Assembly (NCBI GenBank): GCA_025997415.1
Contig: BNUO01000081.1
Span: 1 to 8,355 of the forward strand
From: Campylobacterota bacterium
GTDB taxonomy: Bacteria > Campylobacterota > Campylobacteria > Campylobacterales > SZUA-545
Reading direction: 5' to 3'
Length of the DNA: 8,355 nucleotides
The notes beneath the pieces were generated by a model. That model was not told where the DNA came from. It was given only the letters and a program-made list of their open reading frames with translations, and did no database searches. Each line of letters starts with the position of its first letter. Positions within the stretch are counted from its first letter, which is position 1. A program made the position numbers and the translations under genes. Positions 1-4,146 of this stretch are shown here, in pieces.

Positions 1-87
1 AATGAGTTTCTCTTCCGGAAATACCGCATGTAAGAACAAATTACTATACCGCAGCGGTAAGGCACCGTGCTTCGCGTTCAACGTAAC

Positions 88-140
88 CGCCTTCCGTTGG
101 CCGGCTTGCGTCATTCAAAATGAACAACTTGTTCCCGCGC
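88..140. repeat. Dispersed repeat A, copy 1
   Basis: This 53-nt segment matches 3746-3798 in the same orientation at 45 of 53 positions by eye, without gaps. The longest shared block is GCTTGCGTCATTCAA. It joins directly to repeat B at position 140, so the left edge carries both halves of what may be one longer element. The substitutions do not favour any one codon position, and each reading frame I tried is broken in at least one copy. That argues for a non-coding repeat rather than duplicated coding sequence. Confidence 0.75.
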
Positions 141-178
141 GGTTGTGTCATGCGAAGCGTTAAATCCATACCGATTAC
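140..178. repeat. Dispersed repeat B, copy 1
   Basis: This 39-nt segment matches 665-705 at 33 of 39 aligned positions plus one 2-nt indel. It shares an identical 12-nt core, GCGAAGCGTTAA, followed by TCCAT and CCG blocks. The two B copies flank the thioesterase gene as direct repeats. Copy 1 is fused to repeat A, while copy 2 stands alone. Confidence 0.7.
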
Positions 179-187
179 AAGTATATT

Positions 188-604
188 TCACGAAATGTCG
201 GTAACAATAAAGCAAGAGGAAACTTCAACGGGAATCCTGACCGGGCGGCGGGTGTAAATGGAAATGAATGCCCAAAGGGTTTCCGCTTTGGCAATCAACG
301 CACCGTCCGATTTGCGGATAAAATGATAACGCCGGGTGGAACGCACATTCTGAAAATCAACGATACCTGTGTGCACGGTCAATTCATCACCCAGCAGGGC
401 CGGCTGCAAGTATTCCACGGTATGCCGGCGTGCCACCCAAGCGAAACCGTTCTCCAGATAACGTGCCGAAGACCAGCCGCTGACCGTGGAATGACCGATG
501 GCGGCATCCTGCATCCATCGCACATAACAGACATTGTTGGCATGATCCATTTCGTCAATGTCTTCCGATTGAACTGTGACAAGATGTTCATAGAAAGGAA
601 TCAT
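188..604 (-). CDS. Hotdog-fold acyl-CoA thioesterase (4HBT / YbgC-FadM-like)
   Basis: The 138-residue product has the length of a single-domain hotdog thioesterase, a cytoplasmic enzyme that hydrolyses acyl-CoA thioesters to free acid and CoA. Residues 15-33 carry the signature DIDEMDHANNVCYVRWMQD, equivalent to the family pattern D-x-x-G-H-x-N-N-x-x-Y. D17 is the likely catalytic acid, with H21 and N23/N24 alongside. A later stretch, TVEYLQPALLGDELTVHT, is the usual central strand and turn of the fold. I chose the ATG at 604 because homology begins there with MIPFYEH. The frame is open upstream to 787, but that part overlaps the neighbouring gene and repeat B. The ribosome site is weak (GAG 7 nt before ATG), so translation may depend on read-through from the upstream gene. 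The gene lies 139 bp after the cNMP-fold gene on the same strand. The exact acyl substrate cannot be read from sequence. Confidence 0.85.
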   Translation of the reverse strand: MIPFYEHLVTVQSEDIDEMDHANNVCYVRWMQDAAIGHSTVSGWSSARYLENGFAWVARRHTVEYLQPALLGDELTVHTGIVDFQNVRSTRRYHFIRKSDGALIAKAETLWAFISIYTRRPVRIPVEVSSCFIVTDIS

Positions 605-664
605 TTGTACACTCAAATACTTTAAATTTCCCGTGAGCACAAAGCGAGGGGTCCAACGAGGACT

Positions 665-705
665 CGGTTTTGTATCACGCGAAGCGTTAAGTCCATGCCG
701 GCTAC
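665..705. repeat. Dispersed repeat B, copy 2
   Basis: This is the second copy of the repeat at 140-178, lying in the gap between the cNMP-fold gene and the thioesterase gene. It has a 2-nt insertion relative to copy 1 and six substitutions. The sequence to its left (620-664) does not match repeat A, so only half of the composite is present here. Confidence 0.7.
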
Positions 706-743
706 GGTATGAACCCATCCATGCTGCAACGGCAGAATCAAAC

Positions 744-1211
744 TTAATCTTCCAAATCCACAAGCTGCTGGCGTGCCGACTGAACACGGCGACGGATGAC
801 CGTTGCGATCAGGCTCATGAATTGATAACCGAACATCGGGTCGCTCTCGCAAAGCTGAAGCAGTTTGGGACCGTCAATGGCAATCAGTTCGGCATGGGCA
901 CGGCAGATTCCGATGGAGTTCGTCTTGTACGGGGGCACAACCGCCGACCAGAGCATGAAGTCTCCTTCGAGGAGCGTGTCCACTGTTTTACGGCGTCCGT
1001 TCGGCATAAGATACTGAATATCAACCTGGCCGCTGTGAACGATGTAAAGATGCGTTGATTGTTCATGTTCCCGGTAAAGAATCTCACCGGCTTCGTAGAC
1101 GGCATGTTCAGAAATTTCCGCCAATTTTTGCCAAGTTTCTTCACGGATGTTTTTCACCTTGAGATACTGTGTCAAGAGATCATAAGTGGAAGGTGACTCT
1201 ACTGTCGCCAT
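744..1211 (-). CDS. Single-domain cyclic-nucleotide-binding-fold protein
   Basis: The 155-residue protein consists of one cNMP-binding (CAP_ED) beta-roll. An N-terminal helical lead-in spans about residues 1-35, the beta-roll about 36-120 (HLYIVHSGQVDIQYL, then LLEGDFMLWSAVVPPY) and a C-terminal helix 121-155. It ends right after that helix and has no helix-turn-helix, so it is not a CRP/FNR-type DNA-binding regulator. The phosphate-binding cassette looks altered: GDF replaces the usual GE, and PYKTNSIGIC stands where R-S/T-A is expected, so cAMP binding is doubtful. From memory, similar short proteins with a GWSALVPPY-like motif occur in planctomycetes and other bacteria, probably as sensory or interaction modules. 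The start is well supported by AGGAG (1225-1221), 9 nt before the ATG, and by the promoter at 1277-1306. The gene precedes the thioesterase in a likely two-gene unit. Its function is unknown. Confidence 0.85.
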   Translation of the reverse strand: MATVESPSTYDLLTQYLKVKNIREETWQKLAEISEHAVYEAGEILYREHEQSTHLYIVHSGQVDIQYLMPNGRRKTVDTLLEGDFMLWSAVVPPYKTNSIGICRAHAELIAIDGPKLLQLCESDPMFGYQFMSLIATVIRRRVQSARQQLVDLED

Positions 1212-1276
1212 AAATTCAAACTCCTGAAATAAAAGTAACGTTATACGTCCCGCTCTGGAACCGCGCTGTGTCTACT

Positions 1277-1306
1277 ATTATAGCATTTTTTGACAGATTG
1301 TATCAA
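1277..1306 (-). promoter_or_regulatory. Sigma-70-type promoter with extended -10 for the minus-strand unit
   Basis: Read on the minus strand there is TTGATA (1306-1301), an 18-nt spacer, then TATAAT (1282-1277) preceded by TGC, which makes an extended -10. The -10 is a perfect consensus and the -35 matches 5 of 6. Transcription would begin near 1270, leaving a leader of about 60 nt before the ATG at 1211. No operator-like dyad is obvious over the boxes. Confidence 0.7.
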
Positions 1307-1649
1307 AAATAAAACGGCATATAACCCATTCAAATTAATATTGTAGTGAATCATGCGAATTTGGACAAGAGGAACTGTAAATTTTATGCAATACGGCGTG
1401 ACGGGAGAGTTTGAATTTGACCTTTCATAAATCAAAATGGCAGTCTGTATCGTAAGCGACAGGTTAGCACCAAACCGAGCGATTACGCTTCTGCTGCCAT
1501 GCTTTACCATTCTTCTCTCTGGCGGCATTTGCGTCTCAGAGAGAGATAAAAATCATTTTCCATCACGCGAAAAGCACGGAATTACACGAAAAATTTTTTG
1601 CGATTTTTTGTGCTGTTCAAGGCGAAAAATAAAAATTGCACATATATTA
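1307..1649. other. Gene-free stretch between the promoter and the IS element
   Basis: I see no supportable gene. An open plus-strand frame crosses part of this stretch, but it has no ribosome site, has low-complexity composition and runs into the IS. At 1564-1613 there is a run of CACG-plus-A words (CACGCGAAAAG, CACGGAATTA, CACGAAAAAT) leading into an A/T-rich near-palindrome bounded by GCAC (1574) and GTGC (1613). The IS is inserted about 35 bp further right. Confidence 0.45.
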
Positions 1650-1664
1650 GACCTGTTGCCAAAC
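1650..1664 (+). repeat. Left inverted end of the IS element
   Basis: GACCTGTTGCCAAAC pairs with 2554-2568 in inverted orientation, 13 of 15 identical. Its inner part overlaps the likely -35 box of the transposase promoter. Confidence 0.85.
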
Positions 1665-1682
1665 ACTGATATTCATTATAAT
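1656..1682 (+). promoter_or_regulatory. Candidate transposase promoter starting in the left IS end
   Basis: TTGCCA (1656-1661) and a perfect TATAAT (1677-1682) are separated by 15 nt, shorter than the preferred 17. The -10 lies 40 nt before the transposase ATG. A -35 inside the terminal repeat is a common arrangement in insertion sequences. The short spacer suggests a weak promoter. Confidence 0.45.
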
Positions 1683-1722
1683 ACGGTTATTCCAGTAGTC
1701 CACATCCGTCACGGAGGACAAA

Positions 1723-2553
1723 ATGCAGCGTATCGAACATGCTTTCAAAATGAAAGACGAACAATTCAAACGTATTCTCGGAACGACCAAAGCCGTGTTC
1801 CGGCAGATGCTGACCGTTCTGCAACTCGCTTATTCTTTTGCTCACGAGAAAGGCGGCAATCCCGGCGATTTATCTGTCGGTGATAAATTACTCATCACCT
1901 TTCAATACTGGCGTGAATACCGTACAATGGAACATATTGCCGTTGATTACGGCGTTGACAAAGGAACCGTCCGCCGCTCCATCCAACGGGTTGAAGATGT
2001 TCCCGATACAAGCGGAATACTTGCATTGCCCGGCGAAGAAGTTCTTGGGGACGAAAACTTGACCGGTGAAGAATTGGTTGTTGATGTAACCGAACATCCC
2101 ATTGAGAGGCCGAAAAACAAGCAGCGTGACTGGTACTCCGGTAAAAAAAAGGCACACGATTAAATCGCAAATCGTGATGAACCTTCAAACGCTTTTGATT
2201 TATTGCGTTCATCAGGATCAAGGCAGAGTTCACGACTTCAAGTTGTGCTCGAAGACGATATTGAAGTTGTTGTTGCTCGGCGTGATGTTATATGCCGACA
2301 GCGGTTATCAGGGCATTCAAAAAGTTCACGCGAATAGTGTCATACCGATTAAGAAGAAAAACACAAGGAGTTGTCGGAGGCAGAAAAGGGTTTTAATCAC
2401 GAATTATCATCGAAGCGGGTAGCGGTCGAACACGTTAATGCGAAGCTGAAAACGTTTAAGATGATGACGCATCCGTACCGCAACAGACGCAGAAGACATT
2501 TGTTGCGGACAACGCTGATATGCGGTATTATAAACGCCGAAACGCAAATCTGA
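1723..2553 (+). pseudogene. DDE transposase of the IS5 superfamily, frame-disrupted
   Basis: The start is ATG 1723 with GGAGG (1713-1717) in front. Frame 1 runs to a stop at 2161 and gives a helix-turn-helix region (about residues 50-92, with WREYRTMEHIAVDYGVDKG) and the first catalytic Asp, D121, in VVDVTEHPIERP (codon 2083). At the A8 run 2143-2150 homology moves to frame 2 (KKRHTIKSQIV), equivalent to one extra A. Frame 2 carries the second Asp in LYADSGYQG (codon 2297). Near 2360-2370 homology returns to frame 1 (KELSEAEKGFNHELSSKR), equivalent to one lost base. Frame 1 then holds the catalytic Glu in VAVEHVNAKLK (codon 2428) and runs to TGA 2551-2553. The two changes compensate, so the ancestral protein was about 276 residues. 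All three DDE residues survive, but no single frame links them. The A8 run could allow slippage; the second site looks like plain damage. Confidence 0.85.
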
Positions 2554-2568
2554 GTTACGCAACAGGTC
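2554..2568 (-). repeat. Right inverted end of the IS element
   Basis: GTTACGCAACAGGTC is the inverted partner of 1650-1664. The transposase stop codon (2551-2553) lies immediately before it, a compact layout typical of small insertion sequences. Confidence 0.85.
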
Positions 2569-2846
2569 TAATCTTTGTGATTTGAATAATTCATCCGGTG
2601 TAATTGTCCAGAAGGCGTTCCACCCCCAAAAAATACGGAGTCAAATGCCCAAACCGACGAAATTGACACCCGTTTTTTGCAGGAACATACACGATATTTT
2701 ACAACCTGGTTATTATTCCCACAGAGTTTAACACAGGCAGACGCCTTGTATTGTAAACCGGTACGGAACCGCCTTACATCAAAATCAAAGCACAGGATCA
2801 ACGGGATCACACCAATTTTCTGCCGTTTCTCAACAAACTCATCGAC

Positions 2847-3311
2847 GTGACGGCGGCGTTTCTTCCGGACTGTCAGCCCTTACTTGATTTGCAGGAAAAA
2901 CTCCGTAAAGAACACATTCAGGCATATAATTTTTTGGGGGGATTGATTGAAGCTCTGTTGTTTATAGCGGCGTTTTCCATATTGATGTTTTGTTTATGCT
3001 TTTTTGTTCGTGAAATTGCGCAGATTATTCTTTGGATGTTGGGAGAGAATATCCAACCGTTCGCAGGCCGGCAGCTTCTCCTGTTGCTTTTCAGTGCATT
3101 CATGATTTTCTTTTTGGTTTATTGGAAAGTGAGACGCCGTCTCCGTCAGAAAATCAATGCCGCTTACCGCATGATTTTGGAAAACCCGCCGTCGTCGCAG
3201 GATTCGGTTTTGCAGCAGAAAAAACAACAAACCGTTCCAGCGGAAATTTTTCGCTCCGCCGCCGAGGAATATCATCCGAAATGCCCGGTTGCGGCTGCGT
3301 TACGGATATAA
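2847..3311 (+). CDS. Longest clean ORF of the decayed membrane gene, 154 codons
   Basis: This is the part an automatic caller would most likely report, starting at GTG. It encodes two hydrophobic helices, roughly residues 30-54 and 74-92, separated by a short loop (LGENIQPFAGRQ). A basic segment, KVRRRLRQK, follows, and then a polar tail rich in Gln and Glu. Good protein-like sequence continues upstream of the GTG in the same frame (KAQDQRDHTNFLPFLNKLID) back to a stop at 2754-2756. The GTG is therefore probably not a natural start but an internal codon of a gene that lost its beginning. The frame stops just before a third helix that is encoded in another frame. I regard it as a fragment of the pseudogene. 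Products of unknown function. Confidence 0.4.
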   Translation: MTAAFLPDCQPLLDLQEKLRKEHIQAYNFLGGLIEALLFIAAFSILMFCLCFFVREIAQIILWMLGENIQPFAGRQLLLLLFSAFMIFFLVYWKVRRRLRQKINAAYRMILENPPSSQDSVLQQKKQQTVPAEIFRSAAEEYHPKCPVAAALRI

Positions 3312-3410
3312 GGTCATTTTTTTTCTCCCTGGTATGTGTTACATTTGTCACAGGACTTGTAATTTTCATCATCGCCATGAATTCCCACCCGGGACGAAAA
3401 TCCGTTGGAA

Positions 3411-3796
3411 ATGTTTTGGTTTTTCAGTCTGGTCTACGCTGCTTCTTTTATAGGCGTTTTTGTCAATGGTATATGGGGCGTCAGGCGGAACGGCTTCTTT
3501 TGAACGGTGTCGCCATACCGGGACATGTTCAGCGAAGAACCGCAGGCGGCGGCTACAGGGTACAGATTCCCGAAGAATGGGGTGGTTTTATAAAAATCAG
3601 TGATGATGCTGGAGAAAGAAAAATCTCCAATTGGAAAGTCACTGTTCTGATTGATCCGGCCAATCCGAAAAACGCCATGATTTACGAAACCGTCCCGAAA
3701 GCGATACATTACGACCCCGCAGCCAACACATTCGACACCAACTCCCGCCTTCCGTTGATCAGCTTGCGTCATTCAAGATTAACAATTTGTTCCTGA
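3411..3796 (+). pseudogene. C-terminal piece of the decayed gene: helix plus DUF3592-like domain
   Basis: Frame 3 from the ATG at 3411 (MFWFFSLVYAASFIG) encodes the fourth helix and stops soon after GVRRNGFF. Frame 2 picks up the same protein as AERLLLNGVAIPGHV and continues through KISDDAGERKISNWKVTVLIDPANPKNAMIYETV. The small beta-domain after a membrane helix, ending in an L-x-D-P-x-N-P motif, is what suggests DUF3592; this is pattern recognition, not a search result. The last codons (SRLPLISLRHSRLTICS) lie inside repeat A, so the original C-terminus may have been replaced by the repeat. Confidence 0.45.
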
Positions 3797-3798
3797 GC
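3746..3798. repeat. Dispersed repeat A, copy 2
   Basis: This 53-nt segment is the partner of 88-140 in the same orientation (45 of 53 identical). Repeat B does not follow it; the sequence after 3800 is unrelated. It covers the stop codon and last 16 sense codons of the membrane-gene remnant, so either the repeat inserted at the gene end or the gene decayed up to it. Confidence 0.75.
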
Positions 3799-3858
3799 AG
3801 AGTATATACTTACATTTTTGATATTTGTAAAAATATTGCCATTTAGGCGTTTGCGGTA

Positions 3859-3893
3859 GGTGGCGTTTCTCCGAAATACCGCGCCATCTTTTT
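3859..3893 (+). terminator. Possible intrinsic terminator
   Basis: GGTGGCG (3859-3865) can pair with CGCCATC (3882-3888) with one G-U pair, and a run of five T follows at once. The 16-nt loop is long. A competing perfect 6-bp stem, GCGGTA (3853-3858) with TACCGC (3877-3882), overlaps it, so only one can form at a time. It would end transcripts from the membrane-gene region before the macroglobulin gene. Moderate support only. Confidence 0.35.
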
Positions 3894-3976
3894 ACACAAA
3901 TTTCTGTGAAAACACCGAATGACTGCTATTCCTCAGTTAAAATTACACACCGGTACTTGAGTTTATCGAATCGTGA

Positions 3977-3996
3977 CCGGCTCACAGGTGAGCCGG
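3977..3996. repeat. Perfect palindrome, 9-bp arms
   Basis: CCGGCTCAC and GTGAGCCGG are separated by AG, giving a GC-rich hairpin in an A/T-rich region. No T-run follows, so it is not a standard terminator. It could be a REP-type intergenic palindrome or an operator-like dyad; its distance (about 150 bp) from the macroglobulin start does not settle this. Confidence 0.7.
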
Positions 3997-4051
3997 CTAA
4001 CGGGAGTTGAATGAAAATGGAAAACACAGGGAGCAATTTTATTTTTGGTAC

Positions 4052-4080
4052 TTGAAAAAATTATTACGAAACTTTAAAAC
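4052..4080 (+). promoter_or_regulatory. Weak promoter candidate for the macroglobulin gene
   Basis: TTGAAA (4052-4057), a 17-nt spacer, and TAAAAC (4075-4080) form a loose sigma-70 match (5/6 and 4/6). It would start a transcript about 60 nt before the ATG at 4147. A perfect TTGACA at 4084-4089 has no acceptable -10 at a usable distance. Confidence 0.25.
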
Positions 4081-4146
4081 TTTTTGACAGGAAAAACGTC
4101 ATTATTTGGGACGGATATTTTCAACAATTCCAACAGGGAAAGAAAA

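Larger units (their letters stand above)
1..187. other. Intergenic region downstream of the thioesterase, filled with repeat pieces
   Basis: No convincing gene. The stretch holds a 22-nt piece at 6-27 that recurs with a 4-nt gap at 3865-3882. It also holds a perfect inverted repeat TACCGC-A-GCGGTA at 47-59, and dispersed repeats A (88-140) and B (140-178) lying end to end. A 41-codon minus-strand ORF (169-44) runs through these repeats. Its counterpart at the other copy of A carries a stop, so I treat it as non-coding. No U-rich terminator for the minus-strand genes is obvious here. Confidence 0.5.
1650..2568 (+). mobile_element. IS5-superfamily insertion sequence, IS427-like, 919 bp
   Basis: The element is bounded by 15-nt inverted ends: GACCTGTTGCCAAAC at the left and, read inward from the right, GACCTGTTGCGTAAC. 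They match at 13 of 15 positions, with the outer 10 identical. A TA dinucleotide lies directly outside each end (1648-1649 and 2569-2570), which fits the 2-bp TA duplication known for the IS427 group. One transposase reading path fills the element, and its stop codon touches the right end. The ends and size are intact, but the transposase frame is broken twice. The element may therefore be dead, mobilisable only by a relative elsewhere, or dependent on recoding. Confidence 0.85.
2590..3796 (+). pseudogene. Decayed multi-spanning membrane protein with DUF3592-like tail
   Basis: Protein-like sequence continues through this region only if the frame changes repeatedly. Frame 1 (about 2600-2760) gives a Pro-rich lead-in and FLQEHTRYFTTWLLFPQSL. 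Frame 3 (2757-3311) gives EPPYIKIKAQDQRDHTNF and two hydrophobic helices. Frame 2 (about 3315-3385) gives a third helix, FFFSLVCVTFVTGLVIFIIA. Frame 3 again (3411-3478) gives a fourth, FFSLVYAASFIGVFVNGIWG. Frame 2 (about 3485-3796) gives a soluble tail. The tail has the look of DUF3592-type domains: NGVAIPGHVQRR opens it and VTVLIDPANPKNAMIYE closes it. No single ORF holds more than two helices, no start has a clear ribosome site, and the 3' end lies inside repeat A. I infer a dead four-helix membrane protein whose function is not known. It could alternatively be two or three small overlapping genes, but the switches fall inside continuous domains. Confidence 0.55.
3799..4146. other. Intergenic region before the macroglobulin gene
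   Basis: This 348-bp A/T-rich stretch has no full gene. It contains, in order, a terminator-like hairpin (3859-3893), the first of two 9-nt direct repeats GGTACTTGA (3952-3960), a perfect palindrome (3977-3996) and a 14-codon ORF with a GGGAG site (4011-4055). The second GGTACTTGA lies at 4047-4055, followed by a weak promoter candidate (4052-4080). The last 60 bp would be the leader of the macroglobulin transcript. Confidence 0.5.

Noticed and set aside
44..169. 41-codon minus-strand ORF starting MDLTLRM
   Set aside because: It lies entirely in repeats A and B. The matching frame at the second A copy carries a TGA, and there is no ribosome site.
605..787. Upstream extension of the thioesterase ORF to an ATG at 787
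   Set aside because: The added 61 residues have no family resemblance, overlap the end of the cNMP-fold gene and run antisense through repeat B. Family similarity starts at the ATG at 604.
633..1058. 141-codon plus-strand ORF
   Set aside because: It is antisense to the well-supported cNMP-fold gene and begins in an intergenic repeat.
1437..1883. 148-codon plus-strand ORF across the left IS end
   Set aside because: It crosses the IS boundary and reads the transposase gene in a wrong frame. There is no domain-like pattern and no ribosome site.
2143..2150. Classical programmed -1 frameshift in the transposase
   Set aside because: The required shift from frame 1 to frame 2 is +1 (or -2), so an A-AAA-AAG -1 slip would enter the wrong frame.
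3032..3796. 254-codon plus-strand ORF taken as one intact protein
   Set aside because: Its first 90 codons read the second membrane helix of the frame-3 fragment out of frame. Only the later part carries protein-like sequence, and the fourth helix lies in yet another frame.
4084..4089. Perfect TTGACA as -35 of the macroglobulin gene
   Set aside because: No recognisable -10 hexamer lies 15-19 nt downstream; the best A/T-rich words are 12 or 24 nt away.
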